This document shows positions 35,235 through 44,048 of a stretch of DNA of 53,479 nucleotides, one piece after another. Location of the stretch: positions 1 to 53,479 of the forward strand of contig JAOPXU010000168.1 in the NCBI GenBank assembly GCA_025964985.1, given 5' to 3'. Both the position numbers and the translations under genes were made by a program. The DNA comes from Nocardioides sp. (GTDB lineage: Bacteria > Actinomycetota > Actinomycetes > Propionibacteriales > Nocardioidaceae). Under the pieces are notes generated by a model, which saw nothing but the letters and a program-made list of their open reading frames with translations, ran no database searches and had not been told where the DNA came from. The stretch's first letter is position 1; every line of letters starts with the position of its first letter.

Positions 35235-36673
35235 GCCCCCGTCGACCGGCACTGCGCGAGACCGATGCCGTCGTCGTCGGGTCCGGGCCCAACGGCCTGG
35301 CCGCCGCCGTCCGCCTCGCGCAGGCCGGTCACCGCGTCACCGTGCTCGAGGCCGCGCCCACCATCGGCGGCGGCACCCGCACCCAGGAGCTCACCCTGCC
35401 CGGGCTGCTCCACGACGTGTGCTCGGCCGTGCACCCGTTCGCCCTCGCGTCGCCGTACCTCGCCTCGCTGCCGCTGGCCGACCACGGCCTCGTGTGGCGC
35501 TGGCCCGAGATCGACCTGGCCCACCCGCTCGACGACGGTACGGCGGGCGTGCTAGTGCGCGACCTCGACGAGACGTGCCGCGGGCTCGGGGTCGACGGGC
35601 GGGCCTGGCGGGGCGTCTTCGGTCCGCTCGTGCGCCACTTCGACGGCCTGGCCGACGACATCCTCGGACCGATCCTGCGCTGGCCCGGCCACCCCGTGCA
35701 GATGGCGCGGTTCGGGCTGCGCGCCGGGCTGCCGGCCACGGTCCTGGCCCGCCGCTTCCGCACCCCGCAGGCCCAGGCGCTGTTCGCCGGGTCGGCCGCC
35801 CACGCCTTCCGGCCGCTGTCGCGTCCCGTCACCGCCGCGGTCGGCGTCATGCTCACCGCGGCCGGCCACCGGCACGGCTGGCCGGTGCCCGAGGGCGGGT
35901 CGGCCGCCATCACCGACGCCCTGGCCTCGCTGCTGACCGAGCTCGGCGGCGAGATCGTCACCGGGCACGCGGTCCGGAGCACCGCCGACCTGCCGAAGGC
36001 CCGGATCACCATGCTCGACACCGGGCCGCAGGCCGCCGCCGAGATCCTGGGCGACCGGCTGCCGCGGCGCCGGCAGCGCGCCTACCGCCGCTGGCGCTAC
36101 GGACCGGGCTCGTTCAAGCTCGACCTCGCCGTGCGCGGCGGCGTCCCGTGGACCGCCGAGGCCGCCCGCCGGGCGGGCACCGTCCACGTCGGCGGCACCC
36201 TCGAGCAGGTGGCCGAGGCCGAGGCGGCGATCTGCCGCGGCGAGATGCCGGAGCGGCCGTTCCTGCTCGTGGGTCAGCAGTCGCTGGCCGACCCGACCCG
36301 TGCGGTCGGCGACGTGCACCCGGTCTGGGCCTACGCCCACGTCCCGGCCCACTGGGAGGGTGACGGCGAGAAGGTCGTCCTCGACCAGATCGAGCGGTTC
36401 GCCCCCGGGCTGCGTGAGCGGGTCGTCGCGACCGCCGTGCGCACCCCGGCCGACCACGAGGCCGAGAACGCCAACTACGTCGGCGGCGACATCGCCGGCG
36501 GCGCCAACGACCTGCTGCAGCTCGTCGGCCGCCCGCGGATCGCGGCCGACCCCTACGCCACCGGCGCGCCCGGCGTCTGGCTCTGCTCGTCGTCGACCCC
36601 GCCCGGCGCCGGCGTCCACGGCATGTGCGGCTTCCGCGCCGCCGAGCGCGCCCTGGCGTCCCTGCCCGGGTAG
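35231..36673 (+). CDS. Phytoene-desaturase-like FAD oxidoreductase
   Basis: 480 aa. The N-terminal VVVGSGPNGLAAAVRLAQAG and EAAPTIGGGTRTQEL are FAD-binding motifs of the CrtI/NAD(P)-binding amine-oxidase-like group, and GVHGMCGFRAAERAL is the C-terminal FAD contact. No crtB or other carotenoid gene is nearby, and the coupling with a DUF3556 membrane protein suggests a membrane-lipid or steroid dehydrogenation instead. Its last 121 nt overlap the convergent membrane-protein gene. Confidence 0.88.
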   Translation: MSPRRPALRETDAVVVGSGPNGLAAAVRLAQAGHRVTVLEAAPTIGGGTRTQELTLPGLLHDVCSAVHPFALASPYLASLPLADHGLVWRWPEIDLAHPLDDGTAGVLVRDLDETCRGLGVDGRAWRGVFGPLVRHFDGLADDILGPILRWPGHPVQMARFGLRAGLPATVLARRFRTPQAQALFAGSAAHAFRPLSRPVTAAVGVMLTAAGHRHGWPVPEGGSAAITDALASLLTELGGEIVTGHAVRSTADLPKARITMLDTGPQAAAEILGDRLPRRRQRAYRRWRYGPGSFKLDLAVRGGVPWTAEAARRAGTVHVGGTLEQVAEAEAAICRGEMPERPFLLVGQQSLADPTRAVGDVHPVWAYAHVPAHWEGDGEKVVLDQIERFAPGLRERVVATAVRTPADHEAENANYVGGDIAGGANDLLQLVGRPRIAADPYATGAPGVWLCSSSTPPGAGVHGMCGFRAAERALASLPG

Positions 36674-37716
36674 GCCGCGGTCACCGACAGCAGCCACCCC
36701 GACACGGCGATGCACCCGACGACGTAGGGGAGCGAGCCGACCAGGACGCCGTCGGGCGGGTCGAGCGTCTGGGGCAGCGCGACCAGCCACAGCGCCGTCA
36801 TCACCACGAGGTAGCCACCCCCGTGCCACAGCGCGTACGACGGCAGCGGGTCGCCCTCGGTGCGCGCCCGCCACGCCTCGCGGACCGTCACCACGCCGGC
36901 CACCGCTATCAGCGCGAGCATCAGGACCGACGGGATCCACGTCGGCAGCCCGGGCGCGACGTCGAGCAGCGTGGCCGGCACCTGCCCGGGTGCGGAGACC
37001 AGGGTGGTGAGCACGCCGACGCCGAGGGCCGGCAGCAGGACCGAGCGGACCGTCGTGCGCGGGCGGCGGGTGAGCAGCAGCACCGCCAGCAGCGCGAACG
37101 CCGCCGGCATGACCAGCGCGAAGTTGCTCATGCTCGACAGCGGCACCGAGCCCAGGCGAGGTCCGGCGACCGGCGTCTCGTAGTCCCAGGCCCACCACGA
37201 GCGCTGGGGGCCGAGCATGTCGAAGACCTCGTAGAACGCGTGGTGGACGAACCCGACGCACACGGCGGTGCGCAGCGCCCCGGTCACGCGCCAGGACCGG
37301 ACGACCGTCCAGGCGAGGTAGACCATCGCGGGGTAGAGCAGGGCGATGTAGAGCGGCATCCGCTCGAAGAAGAACCCGACGGTGAACGTGTTGTGCACGA
37401 ACACGGCCGGCACGTAGTCCTCGATGCCGAACGCCGCCGGGAAGTAGAGCGGCGGCTCGAGCACGACGACGTAGACCAGGGCGGCGAGCCAGACGCCGAG
37501 GCCGGTCGCGTCGCCGCCGCGGCGCAGCAGCGAGACCGCGTGGGCCAGCGCGAGCAGCGCCCCGCCGATCATCACCACCTCGACGACCGGCATCGTCCAG
37601 TCGGTCAGGTCCCAGGGCGCGTTGAGGTAGGCGACGGGCGCGGCGCCCTCGCAGCGGACGTCGCCGAGCTGCTCGGCGAGCACCTCGAACTCGGGCGTGC
37701 AGAGCTCGCTCACCAC
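36553..37716 (-). CDS. Polytopic membrane protein of unknown function
   Basis: 387 aa with about nine hydrophobic segments, e.g. VVMIGGALLALAHAVSLL, WLAALVYVVVLEPPLYFPAAF and VCVGFVHHAFYEVFDMLGP. Polar residues inside membrane segments (HH, E, D) hint at an enzyme or transporter. The start is either of two tandem GTGs (37716 or 37713); the second overlaps the upstream stop as GTGA, the usual arrangement here. The C-terminal ~40 residues are antisense to the end of the FAD oxidoreductase and lack membrane character, so the true end may be less conserved. No family was recognised. Confidence 0.75.
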   Translation of the reverse strand: MVSELCTPEFEVLAEQLGDVRCEGAAPVAYLNAPWDLTDWTMPVVEVVMIGGALLALAHAVSLLRRGGDATGLGVWLAALVYVVVLEPPLYFPAAFGIEDYVPAVFVHNTFTVGFFFERMPLYIALLYPAMVYLAWTVVRSWRVTGALRTAVCVGFVHHAFYEVFDMLGPQRSWWAWDYETPVAGPRLGSVPLSSMSNFALVMPAAFALLAVLLLTRRPRTTVRSVLLPALGVGVLTTLVSAPGQVPATLLDVAPGLPTWIPSVLMLALIAVAGVVTVREAWRARTEGDPLPSYALWHGGGYLVVMTALWLVALPQTLDPPDGVLVGSLPYVVGCIAVSGWLLSVTAAYPGRDARARSAARKPHMPWTPAPGGVDDEQSQTPGAPVA

Positions 37717-38696
37717 GGCCTCGCGTCACCCAGGCGCGACAGCTGCCGCCGCAGGACCAGCCGTACGACGGGCGCGGCGGCCCGGCTCGGATAGCGGCGC
37801 CACCCGGTCGCGGCCCGGATCTCGTCGAGCATCGCCGGCCAGGAGTGGTGCTGGAAGCCCAGCGCCTCCTGGGCCCGTGCGGTGTCCATCCAGTCGGTGG
37901 CGAACCAGCTCGCGTCGTCGCCGGGGTCGCCGGGCCGCAGCGGCGGCAGGACGTCGGGCATCCCGACCGCGGCGGTCATGTCGGCGCTGATGTCGCGCTG
38001 GCGCAGCCGGTGGGTGTCGTCGCCGCCGATCATCAGCGTCTCCCCCACCACGTCGGCGGTGGTCGCGGCGACGAACGCGTGGGCGACGTCGCGCACGTCG
38101 ACGGTCTGGATGCGCGCGTCGGCCGGCAGCAGCCCGCCGAAGTGGGCGCCGTCGAGGTCGAGACCACGCTGCTCGACGGTCATCACCCCGCCCAGCCGCA
38201 GCACGACCCACGGCAGGGCCGATCGTCGTACGACGGCCTCGGCGGCCGCCTTGTGCCGCCCGTAGAGGTCGGTGGGCGCCATCGGCAGGTCGCCGGTCAG
38301 CAGGCCGGTGTGGCGGTGCGGGTTGCGGCCGCCGTGCACCGCGACGCTGGAGGCCTGCACCCATCGAGGCGGCTCAGGCAGGTCGCTGACGGCGTCGACG
38401 AGCGTGGCGACGGCGTCCACGTTGACCGCCTGGGCGACGTCCGGGCGGCGGTAGCAGAGCGGCGGGATGACGGCCGCCAGGTGCACGACCACCGAGGGGC
38501 GCACCCTCCCGACCAGGTCGACGACCTCGTCGCGGCGGGTCAGGTCGACAGCGACCATCGAGGAGCCGGCCGGGGCCACGAGGTCGGTGGCGACGTGGGG
38601 CGTCGCGGTCGCCTCGAGGCGCGCCACCACGGCGCGGCCGACGAGGCCGCTGGCGCCGGTGACGAGGACGGGCCCGGGCTCAACCATGCAGGTCAT
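37710..38696 (-). CDS. NAD-dependent epimerase/dehydratase (extended SDR)
   Basis: 328 aa. The Rossmann motif is VTGASGLVGRAVVARL, then VVVHLAAVIPPL and a catalytic LYGRHKAAAE with Tyr and Lys. C-terminal blocks resemble 3-beta-hydroxysteroid dehydrogenase and UDP-sugar epimerase families alike, so the substrate is open. Either ATG at 38696 or 38687 could be used. It diverges from the amidohydrolase across a region with two types of operator. Confidence 0.83.
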   Translation of the reverse strand: MTCMVEPGPVLVTGASGLVGRAVVARLEATATPHVATDLVAPAGSSMVAVDLTRRDEVVDLVGRVRPSVVVHLAAVIPPLCYRRPDVAQAVNVDAVATLVDAVSDLPEPPRWVQASSVAVHGGRNPHRHTGLLTGDLPMAPTDLYGRHKAAAEAVVRRSALPWVVLRLGGVMTVEQRGLDLDGAHFGGLLPADARIQTVDVRDVAHAFVAATTADVVGETLMIGGDDTHRLRQRDISADMTAAVGMPDVLPPLRPGDPGDDASWFATDWMDTARAQEALGFQHHSWPAMLDEIRAATGWRRYPSRAAAPVVRLVLRRQLSRLGDARPW

Positions 38697-38710
38697 CCTG
38701 GGGCTGGATC

Positions 38711-38755
38711 GGACACCTGTCCAGTCGGGTGTCGGACACCTGTTGACGCGTGTCA
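38711..38755. promoter_or_regulatory. Divergent regulatory region with two operator types
   Basis: GGACACCTGTCC (38711-38722) matches the GGACAnnTGTCC palindrome at the tetR C start (47965-47976). A half-decayed second copy starts at 38734. TTGACGCGTGTCA (38743-38755) is identical to the box at 11265-11277. The region controls the epimerase (minus) and amidohydrolase (plus). Confidence 0.55.
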
Positions 38756-38769
38756 GGTGAGCGGGTCCA

Positions 38770-40605
38770 ATGGTCCACGTGACCTACGACACGATCATCG
38801 AGGGCGGCCGCTGGTTCGACGGGACGGGCGGCCCGTCGGCCGAGCGCCACCTGGGCATCCGCGACGGCGTGGTCGTCGCGGTCTCGGCCCAGCCCCTGCA
38901 GGCCGGCCCCGACACCCGCGTCGTCGACGCCCGTGGCCGCTGGGTGATGCCGGGCATGGTCGACATCCACACCCACTACGACGTCGAGGTGCTCGAGGGC
39001 CCCGGGCTCGACGAGTCCGTGCGCCACGGCGTCACGACGATCCTGCTCGGGTCGTGCTCGCTGTCAACGGTCCACGTCGGCGGAGTCGACGCCGGCGACC
39101 TCTTCGGACGCGTCGAGGCCATCCCGCGCCAGCACGTGATCGCCGCGGTCGACAAGCACCAGGACTGGAAGACCCCGGCGCAGTACGCCGCGGCGCTCGA
39201 GCGCCTGCCCCTCGGCCCCCACCTCGCGGCGTTCATCGGCCACTCCGACATGCGCACCGCGACCATGGGTCTCGACCGGGCGACGCGTCCCGAGGTCCGT
39301 CCCACCGCCGCCGAGCAGGCGCGGATGGAGGGCATGCTCAAGGACGCGCTCGACGCCGGCTTCGTCGGCATGTCGGCCCAGCAGCTGCTCTTCGACAAGC
39401 TCGACGGCGACACCTGCCGCTCGCGCACCCTGCCCTCGACCTACGCCAAGGCCAAGGAGATGCGCCGCCTCAACAGCATCCTGCGCCGCCGCGGCCGCGC
39501 GCTGCAGGCCGGCCCCGACGCCAGCCACCCCCACACGATCATCACCCAGGCCTTCGGCTCGCTCGGCCTGGGCCGCAAGCCGCTCAAGACCAGCCTGCTG
39601 TCGGCCGCCGACGTCAAGGCGATCCCGTTCGTCATCCACCTGATGAACGGCCTCGGCGGCTTCGTCAACAAGCTCGGCGCCGACTTCCGCTGGCAGCACC
39701 TGCCGGTGCCGTTCGAGGTCTACGCCGACGGCATCGACCTGGTCATCTTCGAGGAGTTCGGCTCCGGCGCCGCCGCGCTGCACCTCAGCGAGAAGATCGC
39801 CCGCGACGACCTGCTGCGCGACCCTGAGTACCGCGCCTGGTTCCGCAAGGACTACGAGACCAAGTACGGCCCGCGCGTCTGGCACCGCGACCTGTTCGAC
39901 GCCGAGATCGTCGAGTGCCCCGACGCCTCCGTCGTCGGCATGTCGTTCGGCCAGGTCGGCGTCGAGCGCGGCACGCGCGGCAACCCCGTCCACCCCGTCG
40001 ACGCCTTCCTCGACCTCGTGCTCGAGCACGGCACCGACCTGCGCTGGCGCACCACGATCAGCAACCACCGCCCCAAGGTCCTGCAGAAGATGGCGCAGAG
40101 CCCCCACGTGCAGATGGGCTTCTCCGACGCCGGCGCCCACCTGCGCAACATGGCGTTCTACAACTTCGGCCTCCGCCTGCTGCGCCACGTCCGCGACGCC
40201 GACGCCGCCGGCAAGCCGTTCATCTCCGCCGAGCAGGCCGTGCACCGCCTCACCGGCGAGCTCGCCGACTGGTACGGCATCGACGCCGGCCACCTGCGCG
40301 TCGGCGACCGCGCCGACCTGGTCGTCGTCGACCCCACCAAGCTCGACGAGCGTCTCGACGCCTACGCCGAGTCGCCGGTCGAGCAGTACGACGGCTTGCC
40401 CCGCATGGTCAACCGCAACGAGGCGACCGTGCCGCTGGTGATGATCAGCGGCCGCGTCGTCGTCGAGGACGGCGTCCCGACGCCGGCGCTCGGCACCGAG
40501 CGCACCGGCTCGTTCCTGCGGGTCGGCCAGAAGGTCGACCCGGTCGCCGCACCGGCTCGCGCCGCCGTCAGCGTCCCGCAGCCCACACCGGTCGCGGCCG
40601 GCTGA
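38770..40605 (+). CDS. Amidohydrolase family protein (N-acyl-D-amino-acid deacylase-like)
   Basis: 611 aa. The metal HxH is DIHTHYDVEV (about 61-67), with MPGMVDIHTHYD after a short beta domain, EEFGSGAAALHLSE in the mid-region, ISNHRP and FSDAGAHLRNM with the catalytic Asp. The C-terminal GHLRVGDRADLVVVDP is the returning beta domain. The length exceeds classical D-aminoacylase (about 480 aa) and fits the larger actinobacterial subgroup. The start could also be the GTG at 38779 (leaderless spacing from TCCAAT). The substrate is unknown. Confidence 0.88.
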   Translation: MVHVTYDTIIEGGRWFDGTGGPSAERHLGIRDGVVVAVSAQPLQAGPDTRVVDARGRWVMPGMVDIHTHYDVEVLEGPGLDESVRHGVTTILLGSCSLSTVHVGGVDAGDLFGRVEAIPRQHVIAAVDKHQDWKTPAQYAAALERLPLGPHLAAFIGHSDMRTATMGLDRATRPEVRPTAAEQARMEGMLKDALDAGFVGMSAQQLLFDKLDGDTCRSRTLPSTYAKAKEMRRLNSILRRRGRALQAGPDASHPHTIITQAFGSLGLGRKPLKTSLLSAADVKAIPFVIHLMNGLGGFVNKLGADFRWQHLPVPFEVYADGIDLVIFEEFGSGAAALHLSEKIARDDLLRDPEYRAWFRKDYETKYGPRVWHRDLFDAEIVECPDASVVGMSFGQVGVERGTRGNPVHPVDAFLDLVLEHGTDLRWRTTISNHRPKVLQKMAQSPHVQMGFSDAGAHLRNMAFYNFGLRLLRHVRDADAAGKPFISAEQAVHRLTGELADWYGIDAGHLRVGDRADLVVVDPTKLDERLDAYAESPVEQYDGLPRMVNRNEATVPLVMISGRVVVEDGVPTPALGTERTGSFLRVGQKVDPVAAPARAAVSVPQPTPVAAG

Positions 40606-40607
40606 GC

Positions 40608-40626
40608 CCCGGGCCCACGGCCCGGG
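40608..40626. terminator. Hairpin between convergent genes
   Basis: CCCGGGCC and GGCCCGGG form a perfect 8-bp stem around a CAC loop, directly between two converging stops. No U-run. Confidence 0.6.
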
Positions 40627-41369
40627 TCAGGGAGCGACGCGCGGCACGGCCGGGCCGACGTCGGCCACGGGCTGAGCGGTGAGCGAGTCGGAGCCCAGGT
40701 CCAGGACCAGCCGTGTGCCGCGTCGCCCGGCGACCTGCACCAGCGCGCCGACGAGCATGACCGCCCCGACCATCTCGAGGGTCTCCTCGAGCGTGACGAC
40801 GCTGAGGTAGGGAAGCGTGTAGCCGTCGACATCGACGTCGACCACGAGGCCACCGGCCATCTCGAGGACGACGGCGCCGGTGACGTAGACCCCGGCGGCC
40901 CACAGCAGCCGGGTCCGCTCGCGGACCTCGAGCGTGCGGACGAGGGGCGCCAGGTAGAGCGCGGCGAGGAGCAGCACGAGCAGGGCCGGCAGCACCCACG
41001 CGAAGTGGAACAGTCCGAGCTCGGTATCGAGCGCACGGCGCAGCGGACCGGTCGCGAGGTCGTGGAGCTGGGCGGTTCCGTCGACGGACATGACCAGCAT
41101 CAGCGCGGCCAGCACCGCCCAGCGCCGGGCGAGGCCGGGCCCCTCGGCGCGCGCGTGACCGCGACCGCCCCGGCGACGGCCGCGGCGGCCAGGAGCAGGA
41201 ACGAGCCGAACCACGCCGTTGTGTTGCCCTCGGCGTTGAGGTCGAACTGGCGCAGGACCCCGGTGGCACGCGGGACGTCGAGCAGTCGCTCCGCGGCGAT
41301 GCCGGCCACGTGCAGCACCACCACGAGCGCGGCGGCGCGCCACAGCCAGGGTGTGGGTCGGACCGACAT
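40627..41369 (-). pseudogene. Membrane protein gene broken by a frameshift in a GC repeat
   Basis: The ATG at 41369 (MSVRPTPWLW...) begins a membrane protein with two hydrophobic segments, then goes out of frame after VAVTRAP. The rest (RRWAVLAALMLVMSVDG... to VPRVAP) continues in another frame with four more hydrophobic segments. Removing one GC pair from the (GC)4G tract at 41147-41155 restores a single 246-aa, six-helix reading frame (VTRAEGPGLARRW). This may be a real lesion, a phase-variable switch or a sequence error. No family was recognised. A TAGATT -10 stands 7 nt upstream of the ATG. Confidence 0.75.
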
Positions 41370-41376
41370 GGGCGGG

Positions 41377-41382
41377 AATCTA
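41377..41382 (-). promoter_or_regulatory. -10 element (TAGATT) of the frameshifted membrane gene
   Basis: TAGATT on the minus strand, 7 nt before the ATG at 41369. It confirms the true N-terminus in the first frame. Confidence 0.42.
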
Positions 41383-41433
41383 GTGGGCGGGGACGGGGCC
41401 CGGCACAGGATTCTCGGAACCGGGGCCCGGCGC

Positions 41434-42189
41434 CTACGACGCCCCCGCCTCGATCGCGTCGAGGTCGCGCACGGCGAAGCGCAGGTGCTCCCACTCCTCG
41501 TGCAGGACGGTGTGGAGGCACGACAGGGCCGTCTCGGGCCGCTGCGGGTTCCACGGGTTGGTGGCCGGTCGCGCGAGGTCGTCGGCGGTGACGGTGGCGA
41601 CGAGGTCGCGGACCGTCGCGACGCGGTCGGCACGGGCCTCGAGCACCTCCTCGTAGGTCGGCGCCGCCGTGGTGAAGACCGACGTGTCGAGCCCGGCGTC
41701 GCCCGCGCTGGCGTCGGCGAGCCCGAGCGGGTGGAGGGGCCGCTCGACGCCGAGCACGGCGCCGCGAGCCCACAGGTCGGTGGCCAGCACGAGGTGGCGC
41801 TGGGTCTGCGCGAAGGACCACTCGCCGTCGACCGACACGTCGACGGTGCCGGCCGGCATGGCGGCGGCACGCTCCTGGGCGCCGGCCCAGGCCGCCTCGA
41901 CGGCCGCCCAGGCCGCCCGCAGGCCGTCGGGGTCGTCGGCGGTCATCAGGTCACGCCCGGGGAAGCGACGCTCGAGCTCGGCGCGCACCAGCGGGACGAC
42001 GTCGACCCCGTTGACGAGCACCCGGGTCTCGGTCTCGAAGAGCCACGGGGCGTCGACGTCGACGTCGGCCAGCTCGACGGAGCGCATCACCACGCCGGTC
42101 AGGTCGCAATCGGTGAAGCGCGTGCCGCGCAGGCTGACCTCGACCAGGTGCGCGCCCTCGAGCTGGTCGGTGCCGGTCGGGTTCGTCAT
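41434..42189 (-). CDS. DinB-like protein with N-terminal pentapeptide-like segment
   Basis: 251 aa, AGGAAGGA before the ATG. The first ~50 residues (LEGAHLVEVSLRGTRFTDCDLTGVVM) have pentapeptide-repeat spacing. The remainder is a DinB-type four-helix bundle with candidate metal His in QTQRHLVLA and LHEEWEHLRF. DinB/YfiT-like proteins include bacillithiol or mycothiol transferases, so a thiol-transferase role is possible; it is not the SOS polymerase. Confidence 0.82.
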   Translation of the reverse strand: MTNPTGTDQLEGAHLVEVSLRGTRFTDCDLTGVVMRSVELADVDVDAPWLFETETRVLVNGVDVVPLVRAELERRFPGRDLMTADDPDGLRAAWAAVEAAWAGAQERAAAMPAGTVDVSVDGEWSFAQTQRHLVLATDLWARGAVLGVERPLHPLGLADASAGDAGLDTSVFTTAAPTYEEVLEARADRVATVRDLVATVTADDLARPATNPWNPQRPETALSCLHTVLHEEWEHLRFAVRDLDAIEAGAS

Positions 42190-42221
42190 GGGTCCTTCCT
42201 ATCGGTCGGCACCGACAGGTG

Positions 42222-42995
42222 TCAGCGGTCTGCGTCGTCGCGCACCAGCCGCAGGCACCCGAGCACCAGCGCGCCCACCGCCCACGCCGTCAGCACGACG
42301 ACCGACGAGGTGGTCGACATGTCGCCCGAGCCGGTGAGCAGGAAGATCGCCCCGGCACCGGGAAGGGCGTCGGCGAGCTCCTGCACCCGCTCGCCGAACA
42401 GCGGCAGCACCAGCGGCAGGACGACGACGAGCAGGAAGACCGCGATCAGCGCCCCGGCGGTGCTGCGCAGCACCGAGCCGAGGCCCACTGCCAGCGAGGA
42501 CCCGGCGAGCAGGACGAGGCCGACCTCGCCGACGGCGGGCACCCCCTCGTCGGCGGGCAGGGTCAGCGCGGAGCCGGCCGTCGCGTCGGCCAGCACCGCC
42601 GCGCCGACCATCAGCAGCACGCCGAGCCCGGTCGCGGTGGTGACCGTGACGAGCGCGCGCGCCACGAACAGCACCGTCCGGCGCGGCGTCCACTGCAGGC
42701 TCAGGACGATGCCGCCGGTGGCGTGGTCGGCGGTCACCGCCAGCACCACCAGGCCGAGCAGCACCAGCTGCGCCGGCATCATCAGGACCTGCGCGTTGTC
42801 CCAGGCCGGCTGCCCCTGCAGCGCGGCCGGGTCTGACGCCGACTCGAACCCCAGCAGGGTGCCGAGCCCGAGGACGCCGACGGTGGCCGCGACGACGAAC
42901 CACCACGTGGTCCGCACCGTCCACAGCCGGCTCCACTCCGCTGCGCACGTGCGGAGCAGGAGCGTGCTCGTGCCGGTCGTCGTGGCGGCGCTCAC
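42222..42995 (-). CDS. ABC-2 type transporter permease
   Basis: 257 aa with six hydrophobic segments, beginning LLLRTCAAEWSRLWTVRTTWWFVVAA, typical of ABC-2 exporters. Its GTG overlaps the ATPase stop (GTGA), so the two form one exporter in the plasma membrane. The substrate is unknown. Confidence 0.88.
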   Translation of the reverse strand: MSAATTTGTSTLLLRTCAAEWSRLWTVRTTWWFVVAATVGVLGLGTLLGFESASDPAALQGQPAWDNAQVLMMPAQLVLLGLVVLAVTADHATGGIVLSLQWTPRRTVLFVARALVTVTTATGLGVLLMVGAAVLADATAGSALTLPADEGVPAVGEVGLVLLAGSSLAVGLGSVLRSTAGALIAVFLLVVVLPLVLPLFGERVQELADALPGAGAIFLLTGSGDMSTTSSVVVLTAWAVGALVLGCLRLVRDDADR

Positions 42996-43906
42996 CGGGC
43001 ACCTCCGGGCGCAGCGTGCTCGACGCTGTCGCCGGTCAGCTGCAGGTAGGCGTCCTCGAGCGACTGCCGGACCTCGGTGAGGTGGTGGACGGCGACCCCG
43101 AGCTCACGGGCGACGTCGCCGACCCCGGCCGCCGTGGCGTCGGTGACGACCAGCTCGTCCGGCGCCGTACGCCGGACCGCCCGGCCCTGCGCCCGCAGCC
43201 GGTCGGCGAGCGCGTCGGCACCGGGGGTGCGGACGAGCACCTCGTGGTCGCCGAGGCCGCGCAGGACCTCCTCGACGGTGCTGTCGGCGATCAGCCGGCC
43301 GCGGCCCACGATGACCAGCCGGTCGGCCGTCTGCTGGACCTCGCTCATCAGGTGGCTCGACACCAGCACGGTGCGCCCCTCGTTGGCGAGGCGCCGCAGC
43401 AGGTCGCGGATCCATCGCACGCCGTCGAGGTCGAGGCCGTTGACCGGCTCGTCGAACAGCAGCACCCGCGGGTCGCCGAGCAGGGCCGCGCCGATGCCGA
43501 GCCGCTGGCGCATGCCGAGCGAGTAGCCCTTGATGCGTCGGCCGGCCGCACCGCCGAGGCCGACCTCCTCGAGCACCTCGTCGGCGCGTCGCAGCGGCAG
43601 GTCCGAGGCACGGGCGGCCACCCTCAGGTGCTGGCGACCGGTGCGGCCGGGGTGCACGGCGCCGGGGTCGAGCAGCGCCCCGACGTCGCGCAGCGGGTGG
43701 GAGGCGCCGCGGTAGGGCACGCCCAGCACGGTCGCCGTGCCGGAGGTGGGCCGGTCGAGGCCGAGCACCATCCGCATCGTCGTCGACTTGCCGGCCCCGT
43801 TGGGGCCCAGGAAGCCGGTCACCGTGCCGGGCTCGACGTCGAAGGTCAGGTCGTCGACGGCCAGGACGTCGCCGTAGCGCTTGGTCAGCCCCTGCACCCG
43901 GATCAC
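42992..43906 (-). CDS. ABC transporter ATP-binding protein
   Basis: 304 aa from the GTG at 43906 (VIRVQGLTKRYG), with AGAGGA about 8 nt upstream; the in-frame GTG at 43933 would add nine residues. Walker A is GPNGAGKST, the signature YSLGMRQRLGI, Walker B VLLFDEPVNGLD, and the H-loop SSHLMSEV. It is the DrrA/NatA-like exporter subclass with a C-terminal regulatory tail ending EDAYLQLTG. It drives the permease encoded downstream. Confidence 0.93.
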   Translation of the reverse strand: MIRVQGLTKRYGDVLAVDDLTFDVEPGTVTGFLGPNGAGKSTTMRMVLGLDRPTSGTATVLGVPYRGASHPLRDVGALLDPGAVHPGRTGRQHLRVAARASDLPLRRADEVLEEVGLGGAAGRRIKGYSLGMRQRLGIGAALLGDPRVLLFDEPVNGLDLDGVRWIRDLLRRLANEGRTVLVSSHLMSEVQQTADRLVIVGRGRLIADSTVEEVLRGLGDHEVLVRTPGADALADRLRAQGRAVRRTAPDELVVTDATAAGVGDVARELGVAVHHLTEVRQSLEDAYLQLTGDSVEHAAPGGAR

Positions 43907-44048
43907 CGGGCGGTCCTCTGTGTCATCGCGCACTCCTATCGTGGTTCGGCAGGAACCTATCGACAAACAGCAGATCGGACCACGTCCAGGCTCGGCAGCC
44001 CGTCTCCGGGGTGGTGGCAGCGGCGGGCGCGTCGGCGAGGCTCGGACC

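Noticed and set aside
35231-36673. Carotenoid biosynthesis cluster
   Set aside because: Only a CrtI-like flavoprotein is present; there is no crtB, crtE or cyclase in the window.
43935-43962. CCTATCG direct repeat at two-helical-turn spacing before the ABC genes
   Set aside because: Only 7 bp and present once; too weak to call an operator.
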